64,000 nt of DNA from Pseudanabaena sp. PCC 6802 (GTDB lineage: Bacteria > Cyanobacteriota > Cyanobacteriia > Pseudanabaenales > Pseudanabaenaceae): contig NZ_KB235914.1 in assembly GCF_000332175.1 (NCBI RefSeq), forward strand, positions 3,840,868 to 3,904,867, read 5' to 3'. The position numbers and the translations under genes were made by a program. This document shows positions 32,701 to 42,178 of this stretch, piece after piece. Positions within the stretch are counted from its first letter, which is position 1. Each line of letters opens with the position of its first letter. The notes under the pieces were generated by a model, which was given only the letters and a program-made list of their open reading frames with translations, was not told the DNA's origin and ran no database searches.

Positions 32701-33432
32701 GTATTGCATTAGACTTTCGAGCTTACTATCGATTGCATCTCCCAAATTAAGATCTTGTTGCTGTGAGAGAAATTGCGTTAAAGAAGTAAGAATACTAGCA
32801 ATGGGAGGGGCATTACTGAGATTGCGCCAAATTACATACTCAAATTGCGCTGTAATTTGCCGAACTAGCCTTGCAGATAGGTAAGTCTTCCCAATACCGC
32901 CCATTCCCAATACTGCAACCAACTGGCATCGATCGCCAAGCACCCAATCGTTCAGGAGTTCGAGCTCCTCATTGCGTCCGTAAAAAGCAGAGACATTAAC
33001 TACTTCAGCTAAGTCCTGAAAATTGGACGGCTCTATGCCACCGGTTTGGGTGGACGGTAGTGTGGCGGAAATAGTCTGGCTGCGGGCATATTGCGGAAAA
33101 ACCCCATAAATATCGCTCTTGTTAACTTTGTAGTTGGTTTGGTCGGACAGAAGCGAGGCGGAAATAGTTTGGCTGCGGGCATATCGTTGCAAGACAACAT
33201 GAATGTTTTTTTTACTAACTTTTACCCCCAAAACTTTAGATAATTTTTTCCAGAGTTTAGCCCCTACTTGTTTGATGTGTTCGGCATCGTAGTCTGTCCA
33301 CTTTGCGATCGCAGGATATTCCATCCCCTCCCAAGAGCCGCGAAACACTTTTTCCTGGATATCGGTCAGGCGTTCGGGTGCGATCGCCTCGTCAACTGCG
33401 TCTATGGCATCTTCAGTGTTCATTTTTGCCAA
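29761..33432 (-). CDS. NB-ARC/WD40 STAND protein with vMAP-type N-terminal HTH
   Basis: A protein of 1223 residues. Residues about 8-80 ([20 protein letters not shown]...[11 protein letters not shown]) match the helix-turn-helix domain common at the N-termini of cyanobacterial STAND proteins. Two copies of a short segment follow ([10 protein letters not shown] and [10 protein letters not shown], about 48 residues apart). The NB-ARC ATPase has Walker [10 protein letters not shown] and Walker [12 protein letters not shown], with a winged-helix part to about 560. Fourteen WD40 units (about 600-1205, IKLWD-type ends) would form two seven-bladed propellers, the sensor part. STAND proteins are switch ATPases used in signalling, programmed death and phage sensing. 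No effector domain is visible, so a partner or adaptor role is inferred. Confidence 0.92.
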   Translation of the reverse strand: MAKMNTEDAIDAVDEAIAPERLTDIQEKVFRGSWEGMEYPAIAKWTDYDAEHIKQVGAKLWKKLSKVLGVKVSKKNIHVVLQRYARSQTISASLLSDQTNYKVNKSDIYGVFPQYARSQTISATLPSTQTGGIEPSNFQDLAEVVNVSAFYGRNEELELLNDWVLGDRCQLVAVLGMGGIGKTYLSARLVRQITAQFEYVIWRNLSNAPPIASILTSLTQFLSQQQDLNLGDAIDSKLESLMQYLRASRCLLILDNFESIFMEGNFTGKYREGYEEYGNLLHKIASVKHQSCLILTSREKPAEIDRYESEATCVRCLQLTGLQSDDALEILRVKGLRGSDDRKRSLIEIYRGNPLALQIVSTSIQELFVGQVDEFLEQGAAVFNGVWVMLDKQFNRLSDLEKQVMFWLAINREPVTLATLVEEIVPVVSKRKLLEALESLVKRSLIETSSQGFTQQPVVMEYLIDRLIEKIGDEIAGDSDCHSDCSFYWLSRFAAIEASAKDYIRESQIRLILKPLLENTISRFGTKAALDERLKEIVQELRSQATKQVGYAIGNILNLAIQLEIDVSNFDFSYFTIRQAYLKNTNLHNCNFAHADFRQCIFAETFGSIISVAFSPNGKLLATGDSHGEIQVWQVSDGKRLLTCRGHNNHWIWGLAFSPDGRIVASGSTDRTIKLWDISSGECLNVLYGHGSTATCVAFSSDGQTLVSGSEDVTIRLWNADTGECLETWSGHESSIWSAILSPDGRTIASGAQDRQIKLWDVSTGECYKTWEAHSGWVKCLCFSPDGKVLFSGGFDRKIELWDARTGELIKTMRGHSDAVTAIDISPNGQILTSSSYDRTVRLWDVETGRCINTLQGHTNPVWSVAFSPGGKILASGGDDYAAKLWDLASGQCFKTIQGHSNAIYRLALHPDCQLLASGCEDRTVKIWDIGVGAIQTLRGHANRVLCVAFSPDGKVLASGSNDRTVKLWDWRSGKCTKTLVGHASWIWSVAFSPDGKILASSSSDCSIWIWDINTGECLQVLKGHIRSVPSIAFNYDGRYLVSSCNDSTVKLWEVATGECLWTVDGKSFSIWLVVFSPNGETIATCGFDRTIKLWSTANGACLRIITGHENEVLSTSFSQDGNTLVSSSVDQTIKLWDTNSGQCIKTFSGHGNWIWSSLFMPDEKTIVSSSADETIKVWDIETGECIKTLRSPRPYEGMNITGIHGLNEAQTATLKALGAIEN

Positions 33433-33501
33433 GTTCTAAGATAAGTACTGACAAATACTTATGCCCAAAAACTTTTATAGCTTTACGCAATCCGAGCTGA
33501 T

Positions 33502-33562
33502 ATGGGGGTGTGGAGGCTAGGATCCCACGCAGAGGCTCCGCCCCTGCACCCCGTCCTAACCG
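33502..33562 (+). repeat. Decayed miniature element B fragment
   Basis: GGGGGTGTGGAGGC through CCCCTGCACCCCGTCCTAAC matches part of element B (9909, 26137) without recognisable ends. Confidence 0.5.
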
Positions 33563-33718
33563 AGTTTGTAATGCTAAGGAATAAAGCTTGGGCAATTTAA
33601 TTAATTCTAAAGCTTTTTCACGATTTAGAAGATAAATTAACCACACTTTTTCGATAGCTTTGTTAACCTTAACCTGCCACTGCCAATTACCTTAGCAGCG
33701 ATCGCAAGCAATCTGAAT

Positions 33719-35482
33719 CTACTGAAACTGGCGGGCGTGAAATTGAGCATAGCGTCCGGCTTGAGCGATCAGTTCGTCGTGCGTGCCGGATTCGATAATC
33801 TTGCCCTGCTCTAAGACGAAGATGCGATCGCTATTTCTGACTGTCGCCAGGCGGTGAGCAATTACGAATACAGTACGTCCCTGCATGAGCCGTTGCAAAG
33901 CCTCCTGCACCAATGCTTCAGATTCAGAGTCTAATGCCGATGTGGCTTCGTCGAGAATGAGAATATTGGGATTTTGGAGGACGGCACGGGCGATCGCAAT
34001 GCGTTGTCTCTGTCCGCCGGATAGATTCACGCCGCGTTCTCCCACCCACGTCTGATATCCCTGCGGTAATTGGGAAATAAATCCGTGGGCGTTTGCGACT
34101 TTCGCTGCCTCTTCCACAGCGGCTAGATCGAAGTTCTCTTGACCAAAGGCGATATTAGAAGCGATCGTACCGGAAAAGAGAATCGTTTCCTGTGGCACGA
34201 TCGCCATTTGTCGGCGGAGACTCGATAGAGTGACATCCTGGATATCAAATCCATCGATATAGATTTTGCCCTCATGCGGGTCATAGAAACGCAATAGCAG
34301 ATTTACCAGCGTGGATTTGCCTGCACCAGTGGAACCAACCAGGGCAATTACTTCACCGGGGAAGGCGATGAAGTCAATATCATCCAACGTGAGTTTGGGA
34401 GGTTTCCTCTCGGCACCATTTTCCCGATCGCCAGTGGGAGGACTATAGGCAAAACTGACATGACGATATTCGATTTTACCCGTAACGGCTGGCAGATCGG
34501 GAGCGTTGGGCTTTTGTTTGACCGTGGGCTGAATCTGAAAAATCTCAAAGATGCGGTCTACGGATGCTTCTGCTTGTTTGAGTTCGTTGTAGCTGCTGGT
34601 GGTATTTACAATTGGGTCGATTAGCAATGCCACCGATGCGCCAAAGGCAACAAACTGGTCGCCCGTAAGCTGTCCTTGCGATATTTGCCAACCAGCTAAC
34701 CAGAACAGAATAATAATCCCCGTTGCCTCAATAAAACCAATGACGGGGTACTGAATTGCCTTAATCTGGTCAGTAGCGTATTTACGCACGCGATTTTGCT
34801 CCGCCTCAGCCCGAAATCGCTTAATTTCATACCTCTCAGTCGCAAAAGCGCGAATGAGGCGGATACCGTTGAATACCTCCGATAGCAGCGATGACAAGCT
34901 GGACACTTGATCCTGGCTGCGGCGCGATAGTTCCAGCATTCTATTCCCAAACCAGGCAATCAAAACGGCGATCGCGGGCGCAACCACCAGCACTGTAATC
35001 GTGAGCACCCAGTTGAGGTAGATCATGTATGCCAGGATAAATACGAGTTGCAATACCGATGGCACAAACTGATGAAAGAACTTACCGATTACTTCCCCAA
35101 TGCGATCGATATCTTCCGTAAGCCGATAGGTCAGATCGCCCGTGCGCGATTCGGCAAAATAATCTAAATCCAGACGATGCAGGTGGGCGTATACCTTCAC
35201 CCGCAAATCTAGCGCTACCTTGAGGGCAGCCTGCGACATCATGGCATCCTGTCCGTACTGGAATAGCCCCCGAAATACAAACATGATCAACGTAAAGCCA
35301 GAAATTCTGGTAATACCAGCCACATCGCCCGAGCCGATCGCTTTGGACACCAGCCCCAGGATGTGGGCTAGCAGGGGCATAGTCCCAATAAACCCCACCG
35401 TGCAGAACAATGCTTTGGAAATTAGCAGCCAGTGCGGGCGGATATATTCACTTAATTGCCAGTAGGCAGATCGCTTACTCAA
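33719..35482 (-). CDS. ABC exporter, MsbA/lipid-exporter type
   Basis: This 587-residue half-transporter has six helices in about 15-310 (for example VLQLVFILAYMIYLNWVLTITVLVVAPAIA is two adjoining helices) and a cytosolic ATPase from about 345: Walker A LVGSTGAGKST, Q-loop IVPQETILFSG, signature LSGGQRQRIAIARA, Walker B ILILDEATSALD and H-loop VIAHRLAT. It works as a homodimer, and family members export lipids or hydrophobic compounds; the substrate here is unknown. The start shown (MSKRSAYWQLSEYIRP) fits. It reads away from the nnr-fragment junction and is not part of the secretion block. Confidence 0.93.
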   Translation of the reverse strand: MSKRSAYWQLSEYIRPHWLLISKALFCTVGFIGTMPLLAHILGLVSKAIGSGDVAGITRISGFTLIMFVFRGLFQYGQDAMMSQAALKVALDLRVKVYAHLHRLDLDYFAESRTGDLTYRLTEDIDRIGEVIGKFFHQFVPSVLQLVFILAYMIYLNWVLTITVLVVAPAIAVLIAWFGNRMLELSRRSQDQVSSLSSLLSEVFNGIRLIRAFATERYEIKRFRAEAEQNRVRKYATDQIKAIQYPVIGFIEATGIIILFWLAGWQISQGQLTGDQFVAFGASVALLIDPIVNTTSSYNELKQAEASVDRIFEIFQIQPTVKQKPNAPDLPAVTGKIEYRHVSFAYSPPTGDRENGAERKPPKLTLDDIDFIAFPGEVIALVGSTGAGKSTLVNLLLRFYDPHEGKIYIDGFDIQDVTLSSLRRQMAIVPQETILFSGTIASNIAFGQENFDLAAVEEAAKVANAHGFISQLPQGYQTWVGERGVNLSGGQRQRIAIARAVLQNPNILILDEATSALDSESEALVQEALQRLMQGRTVFVIAHRLATVRNSDRIFVLEQGKIIESGTHDELIAQAGRYAQFHARQFQ

Positions 35483-35606
35483 TGCAGACTTTAGTCACTC
35501 CTAAAATTTTCGGCTCGAACCATAATACGATTTGAGCTTAACCCATCTTCCCAGAGTTCTGCCTGTTTCGATCTAAGTACCTTACCGAATCCAGCCTAAA
35601 ATTCTC

Positions 35607-35709
35607 ATGAATGAAGCAATTTACAATCCGCAATCGCCCCACACTCGAAACAATTACCATAAGTGGTTAGATCGGGTTGTAGTGACTGCCAGCCAAATGC
35701 GGGCGATCG
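35607..35709 (+). pseudogene. 5' fragment of an nnr gene at the edge of the secretion block
   Basis: The frame MNEAIYNPQSPHTRNNYHKW continues as LDRVVVTASQMRAI, the conserved N-terminus of NAD(P)H-hydrate epimerase, and then breaks off. The last 46 bases match 44955-45000 at 44 positions. It looks like the original or an allelic 5' end cut off by the block that follows. Confidence 0.8.
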
Positions 35710-38700
35710 TATCCAATGGTATTTTTCCCGCTGCTACCAATCCATTAAATGCCTGTTCGGCAGGGTCATCAGTATGCAAGTCTCGGTAGTTATCGTTTTC
35801 CGCCGCCTGCTGGATGGTGCGATCAATCGCTCCGGCAGCGGTATTAATCGTATTGGAGACAAAATCAGCAGCCTTGTCTACATATGATTTGGGGGTGATG
35901 CCACCCGCGATCGCATTAACAGCCAAAGCTGAAACTAAGTCAGGATTATTTTGCGCGAAGTCAGTAGCAGTTTGAACTGTGGTATTGACGACTTGGTCAA
36001 GCGTGGTAGGTGTGTTTGTCACGCCAGAAGTCGCCACATTAGCAAATGCGCCACTGGTGCCGCCATCATTATTATTTGTCGAAGCGATCGCATTGTTAGG
36101 ATCGGTTAGCGCATTGGCACCAGACACAACCACACCACTAATCGCATTGCCACCATTATCATTGTTTGCGATCTGCTCGTTTGTAGGAGCGATCGCTGGT
36201 GGGGTGAAAGTGGCGATCGCATCCTTGACCCCATTATCATTGTTTGCGATTGGCTCGTTTGTGGGAGCGATCGCAGGTGGAGTGAGATTGGCGATCGCAT
36301 TACTACCCTTATCGTTATTTGTCGGAGCGATCGCATTGTTAGGATCGGTTAGACTACTTGCGCCAGGAACAACCACACCACCGATCGCATTGCCTCCATT
36401 ATCGTTATTTGCGGTTGGCTCGTTGGTCGGAGCGATCTCAGGTGGGTTGAAATTGGCGATAGCATTGCCACCATTATCATTGTTTGTAGGAGCGATCGCA
36501 TTGTTAGGATCGGTTAGACTACTGGCACCAGGCACAATCACACCACCGATCGCATTATTGCCATTATTATTATTATTTGCCGTTGGCTCGTTTGTCGGCG
36601 CGATCGCAGGTGCGGCAGGTTGTTGGTTGAAATCGGCGATCGCACCTGTAACGTTATTGTAGTTATTGGCTGTTTGCTCGTTTGTGGGAGCGATGGTAGG
36701 TGCGGCAGGTTGTTGGTTGAAATCGGCGAATGCACCCGTGCCATTACTATCAGGATTTGGTGTGACAGGATCGGACGAAGCATCGCTATTAGTTGATAAA
36801 ATTTGCACGTCCGAGTTATCGGAATTAGGGTTGTGTGCTAAATCAGCGATCGTCGTATTGTTGTTATCGGCAGGTGACGCTGGCTGAATATTAAAGTCCG
36901 CCACCGCTCCCGTGCCAGGATCTGAGGCTGGCTGAGTATTAAAGTCCGCCACCGCTCCCGTACCAGGATCTGCCACTGGCTCATTAGCAGGTGTCGTCGC
37001 TTGCGCACTTAAATCCACATTAGTCAGTTGCGCATTTAGATTGGGATCGAAACCGCTGCCATTGTTGGCAAGACTGTTCATCCCCGTCGCCCCACCCCCA
37101 ACCAAGTTGCTGGATGTAGATGTTGAGTTAAGATCGTTGTAATACGCTGGCGTGTAGCCAAAACTAGCAGAAGCATCTTTTAATGATGAATTATTGAGCG
37201 TACTACCCACACTAGACGAGCTAGGGTAGTTACCAAATGCACTGCTCGATGAACTGCTAGTATTAGTCGAAGCAGAAGATGCACCCGCAAGTAGCGTGTT
37301 CACAACTAGAGGATCTGAAAAGGAAGATTGTTGGTACAAGGAACTCAAACCCGCACCGCTAACTGCCGATTTCCCCGCATCGTTCAAACTGCCATCGTCA
37401 TTGAAAATACTGCCAAATGGCGAATTATTCAGACTGTTAGACATCGAGCTAACCAGAGAACTGCCCGCAGCAGAAGTATTGCTCGACAAACCACTCGAGC
37501 TATATGTAGAGCCAAACGAGCTGAGCGTGCCACCAATTCCCGAGGTACTACTTGAGCTAAACGGACTACTCACAAGACTTGTGCTGCCAAACGAACTCAG
37601 CGTGCTGCCGATGCCCGAAGTGCTACTTGAGTACGAACTCCCCAAACCAGAGGAAAGGCTAGAATAGCTAGTGTCATACAAAGAACTAGAGCCAAAGGAA
37701 CTGCTGCCGCTAGAAAGCCCTGTTGACAAGCCGGACAAAGTGCCACCGCCGCCCGAACCGGAACTACCACCGCCAGAGGTACCACCGCCAAAGCCCCCAC
37801 CAAAGCCACCCGCAGCACCACCAACATCAGCCGCCCGTTCGCTGGCAACTACTCCACTTTCAGCCATCAACTCCGCATCAAACTTTACCGGCACCACCCC
37901 ATTCGACTGCCGTGCCTGCAACGCCTCTGCCTTAGTATTGCGCGCCAGCGCTACCGCCGAGTCCTCATCCACCTGGCCAAACCCCGTTTGCCTGTCCCAA
38001 CCAGGGATATCGCGATCGCTTGCCGACTGCTCCAGAATCTTTGCCACCTGCTGGTAGTTCAAATCCGGATTCGCCGCCCACACCTTCGATGCCACACCTG
38101 TCACCTGCGCCGCCGCCACCGACGTGCCCGCCATCGCACCCATACAATCACCCATCCGCGACAGGACGGGATTTTCCGGCGTACCGCCATCCGCAACTAC
38201 GTCCAACCCATTCCCATAACTGGCATAAGCCGCCCGATTCTCCCCAGCGATCGCACCTACGCTAATGACATTGTCAAACCGCAACGAAGCTTGCCCCAGT
38301 GCCGACATTTCCCCATTCTGGTTCCCTGCCGCCACCACTACCAACACCTGATTTTCCTGCGCGTACGCCAGTGCCGCTTCTTCTTGGGGTGTCAGTGCCG
38401 TCCGCGTCGTCACGCTGCCGTCGATATTGCGTTGCGTCAGGTCAAAGCTCAGGTTAGCGATCGCATTCTTTTGCCCCGCTGCCCGTGCCGCATCCACAAA
38501 CTCCACCAACGACTCCGCCCACTCTCCCGAACCCACGGCTCGACCCAGCCACAACGGTGCATCAGGGTTGATGCCGCCTACACCTGTAGTTTCATCCGGT
38601 TGCGCCGCGATCGCGCTCAGGATATGCGTGCCATGGTCGCTACCTTCCCCAGATTTGATTAAGGGGTCGTTATCCTTACCGACGCGATCCCATCCCAAGC

Positions 38701-39756
38701 TAATATTGCCGCGCTTAACGTTTACCTCCGCAAAATTAAATCCCGTATCCACTATCCCCACCAATGGCTGGTTAGACGGCTCTAGCTCTGGTGCTGGCAA
38801 TGGTGCCACCGTGGCAGCGGTTACCTCTGTAGCGATCGCATCTACATCGGTACTGCGATCGCTGTCAGTACTGCCCAGGAAACCCATTTTACCCATCGTA
38901 TTCAGGTCGGGTTCGGCCACGATTTCACCCGTAGTCGGGTCTACCAGTGCCGGACTGCTGTCACTGTCCGAGCTACCAAATTTCCTCACATCACCAACGC
39001 CCGCATCAGTGCCCGCATTAGTGTCTAAGCCATTTGCCGCCACAGGCTCAACCCGAGCTGCTGCGTCTGCACTCGCGGGCGACACTACCTCCCTATTGGT
39101 TTTAATAGGCTGGTTATCCAGCGCCAGATTGCTTGCCAATTGCTGCGTCTCAGCCCGCAATTCCTCGCTGTTTTGCTGCTTGCTGGTTTCCAGGTCTACC
39201 TGCTTTGCCGCGCAGTCCCGCCACCAATATCTGAACTAATCAAGTTAAATCTGGCTAAATCCCTGGCATCCCCCAGCATCACGCCTGGATTATTCAAGAA
39301 ATCCGCCGCGCTTGCCGCACCACTGCGATTATTGCCATCATCGCGGCTGCGATTGAGCCAATTGTCACTCCCACTCAAGTCCGATGCCGACACGCCCAGA
39401 AAATTGCCTGGATTGTTCAAAAACGCGATTGTCGCCCTTTCCTCTGCCAATCGCACCGGATCGCTTACCGTCTGGCTCTGGCTATCCTGAATGCTTGCCA
39501 TATTATCCACGGGGCGATCGCCGCGCAGAAAATTGCCGATACCGCTCAAAAAACTGCCGATTCTACCCAGTATCTTCCCTCTATCGACTTCATCCGTGAG
39601 ATTGCTATCTAAATTGGAGCTAGCACCAGAACCCAATCGATCCGCTTCTAAGCCATATTCCCCTTCCCCAGTCCTGCCGCCTGTGAAACTACTCGGCTCT
39701 AACGTCGATGTCTGCGATGATGCGAAGGGGGCATGCTCTTGGATATTCCTTGCCAT
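35654..39756 (-). pseudogene. Secreted subtilisin-like (S8) protease with long repeat tail, frameshifted
   Basis: Two frames make one gene. The first (39756-39196, MARNIQEHAPFASSQ...) ends in DIGGGTARQSR; its natural continuation (AAKQVDLETSKQQNSEELR) lies in the frame of the second, so a 2-base insertion or 1-base loss near 39210 breaks it. The second frame holds the catalytic triad: Asp in GIVDTGFN (about 138), His in GSDHGTHI (about 176) and Ser in AGTSVAAA (about 347). A Gly/Ser-rich linker and an Asn/Pro-rich repeat tail (units like AIAPTNEPTANN) follow. There is no signal peptide, which fits type I secretion with the genes divergently placed at 40207-44724. The final 18 codons are antisense nnr sequence, so the 3' end was also altered at the block edge. 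Confidence 0.85.
35664..35709 (+). repeat. 46-bp direct repeat, left copy
   Basis: It runs from TGGTTAGATC to GCGGGCGATCG and matches 44955-45000 with two differences. The pair brackets the protease/secretion block and ends at a HIP1-like GCGATCG. Confidence 0.88.
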
Positions 39757-40206
39757 TGCTCTGCTTCCTCACTTGCGATGTCGGATAATTGCCATTACAT
39801 AGCAATAACCCTTATCTCATTTGATTTATCCGTGTCAAGTCGTGGCGATCGCATCCTCCTTCTTTATTACCCTGACTCTTCAACATAATATCCTATGCCT
39901 TTAACTGATGAAATTACTTCCCTGCATGACTTCCCAGCTACTTTGACATGTTGTCGATTTAACTTTTACCCATCCCAACTTATGTCATGATTTCATCACA
40001 TTTGCTGGTGATTAGCAGAGTTTCTAGTAAAATTTATTTACAACAAAAATAAATTTTCTTAATATAATTGACGATATATTATAATTGACGATATTTGATT
40101 TACAAGAAGCTATTCGTCTGAGTTACGATATCCATAGCCAAAATCAGACAAATTAAATTATCAGATCTAGACTAAGCCTTCAATAATACAGTCATAAAAG
40201 AAGGAA
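39757..40206. other. Divergent promoter region between protease and secretion genes
   Basis: This 450-bp AT-rich gap carries no gene. It holds a palindrome and two direct repeats (see 40028-40094) and should drive the protease leftwards and hlyD rightwards. Confidence 0.6.
40028..40094. promoter_or_regulatory. Palindrome and twin direct repeats upstream of hlyD
   Basis: AAAATTTATTT and AATAAATTTT form an inverted repeat. It is followed by two copies of ATAATTGACGATAT (40064-40077 and 40081-40094) spaced 17 bp apart. Tandem spaced copies of this sort are typical of response-regulator binding sites; this is inference. Confidence 0.4.
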
Positions 40207-41522
40207 ATGACGAAAATATCGGCATCGCCATCCCAACTCAGACAGACAAGAGAGCAACTGCAATCAGAAGACTACGCTTGTCAAGAATTAGCAAAGGCGA
40301 TCGCCGAACTCCCTCCGCTCTACATGCAGGTACTATCAGGGGGTATTTGTTTGTTGATATCTGCTGTACTGGCTTGGGCGCATTTTAGTCGTGTCGATGA
40401 GGTTGCCGTTGCCAATGGCGAATTCGTCCCCTCAACTGAAGTTCGCCCAGTGCGTGCCCTCGAAGGTGGCATCCTCAAAGCAGTTAAAGTCAAAGAAGGT
40501 GACAAAGTTGCAGCAGGTACGGTGCTGATTGAATTAGATCCATCCCTACCCAAAGCAGAAATCCAACGTCTAGAAAATCTCGTTCGCCTGCTCAAGCAAG
40601 ATATCAGTCGCTTGAAAGCAGAGCAAGCAGGTAAAATTGATACTGGCGCGCAACTTCAGGATCAGCTCTTGGCTTCGCGCTTACGCAATTTTAATAGTAG
40701 TTTGGAAAAAGCTCGTGCTGATGTTAGCCGACAACAAGGGGCTATAGAGGTTGCTCGCGCTCAGCTAGGAGGCTTAGAAGCAGAGCTAACATTTGCTAGA
40801 GATAAAGAACGCAGGCTATCGGGCTTGATGAAAACTGGCGCATCTCCCCGTTTCGATTACATCGATGCACAAAGCAAAGTAGCATCGCTCAGCAAAAGTA
40901 TTGAAGCTAAAACCCAAGAAATTTACCAAGCGGAGCAAGCGTACAGAGCTGCCAATGAAGAGGTAACACAGCTAACTGCCGCCCGCGAGAGTGAAATTCT
41001 CACCCAACTTACAAAGCAGCAGCAGACCCTGGCTGATTTAGAGGGACAACTCAAGAAATCTCACATGCAGCGCGATTTCTCCACCATCAAATCCTCTGTC
41101 AATGGCGTTGTCTATAACGTCAAAGCCACCAAAACAGGAGTGAATATCCAATCGAGCTGCTCTCCATCTTGCCCGAAGGCGAAGAATTAGTGCTCCAGGC
41201 AAACGTGCTCAACCGCGATATCGGTTTTGTGAAAGCCAATATGCCCGTCAAGATTAAACTTGCCACCTACCCTTACCAAGAGTTTGGCACATTAGACGGA
41301 GAAACCAGCCAGGTATCGCCAAATTCCCATATAGACAAAGAATTAGGAGCAGTGTTCTCCACCAAAGTTCGCATTAAGCAAAACACACTACGCGGACGAG
41401 AGGTTACCCTCGTACCAGGTATGGATGCCACAGCCGAAATAGTCTTTCGCCAGCGCTCTGTTTTGAGCTTTCTCCTCGAACCCATCCTCGATCGCTGGGA
41501 TCGAGCATTTTCCACTAGATAA
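40207..41522 (+). pseudogene. HlyD-type membrane fusion protein, frameshifted
   Basis: The first frame (40207-41190) gives a membrane helix (VLSGGICLLISAVLAWAHF), the lipoyl half-motif VRALEGGILKAVKVKEGDKV, a long coiled coil (about 120-285) and the second half-motif FSTIKSSVNGVVYNVKA. It then goes off frame after GVNIQ. The second frame (41169-41522) continues with LPEGEELVLQANVLNRDIGF to the usual end PILDRWDRAFSTR. Reading across the shift gives ELLSILPEGEEL, so a few bases (about PGE) are missing near 41150. HlyD proteins connect the ABC exporter to the outer-membrane channel. As written the product would lack the beta-barrel domain. It is co-directional with the next two genes. Confidence 0.88.
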
Positions 41523-41527
41523 CACAA

Positions 41528-42178
41528 ATGACATCTCAACCTTTTCTGATTGTTGGTGGTTATCCCATCTCGCTCGCACAAGCACTGGCTTACCTCAAAG
41601 ATGCAGGTAAACTTCAGAATCTAGTTGATGAAATTGGGCGCAATCATATCATTACTCAGCATCTCCAAACTATGGAGCCGCAAGCAATAATTCCTCGATC
41701 GCTATCCTTTGACTTACGACTAAAAGCCCTGAAGGCACAAATTGCCGCACCAAAACTCCAGCAATATTTTATTCACAACAAACTCAAACTAGATCGAGTA
41801 ATTCTGTCCCGCATCGTCGTTGCTACTAAAGGTCTAGCCGAAGAATTAAAGCTGGATATCGAAGAAAAGAAAAGTACATTTGAAGAACTAGCAAGACAGT
41901 ATTCCCTTACACCAGAAAGATTATCTAATGGCATGATGGGTGCGGTTTCTCGTGCCGATCTCTCAGAAACATTGCGCTCCGAAATCGATGCTGCTGAAGT
42001 TGGTAATTTAATTGGCCCACTAGAAATGCAAGACCGTTGGTGTTTAATACGCCTGGAAGGGTGCTTGCCCGCCGCTTTAGACGACAACCTCAAAGCGCAA
42101 CTTGAAACAGAGATTTTTGAGCAGTGGCTGACCGCAAATTTACAAAATACAGACATTAAGCTAGCAATTCACCTATGA
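41528..42178 (+). CDS. PpiC-type peptidyl-prolyl isomerase of a type I secretion operon
   Basis: This is a 216-residue protein without signal peptide. The N-terminal SurA-like helical part (about 10-100) is followed by a parvulin domain (about 105-200): EEKKSTFEELARQYSL, MMGAVSRADLSETL and VGNLIGPLEMQDRWCLIRLEG. Cytosolic parvulins of this shape are often encoded between hlyD and the peptidase-domain ABC exporter in cyanobacteria and probably act on the secreted substrate. It starts six bases after hlyD and its stop overlaps the next start (ATGA), so the genes are translationally coupled. Confidence 0.88.
   Translation: MTSQPFLIVGGYPISLAQALAYLKDAGKLQNLVDEIGRNHIITQHLQTMEPQAIIPRSLSFDLRLKALKAQIAAPKLQQYFIHNKLKLDRVILSRIVVATKGLAEELKLDIEEKKSTFEELARQYSLTPERLSNGMMGAVSRADLSETLRSEIDAAEVGNLIGPLEMQDRWCLIRLEGCLPAALDDNLKAQLETEIFEQWLTANLQNTDIKLAIHL

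Noticed and set aside
35900-36700. Plus-strand hydrophobic frame of 227 codons opposite the protease tail
   Set aside because: It is the antisense of a repetitive Asn/Pro-rich coding region; the repeat creates the open frame.
37297-38662. Plus-strand frames opposite the protease linker and catalytic domain
   Set aside because: They are shadows of the Ser/Gly-rich and S8 coding regions on the minus strand.
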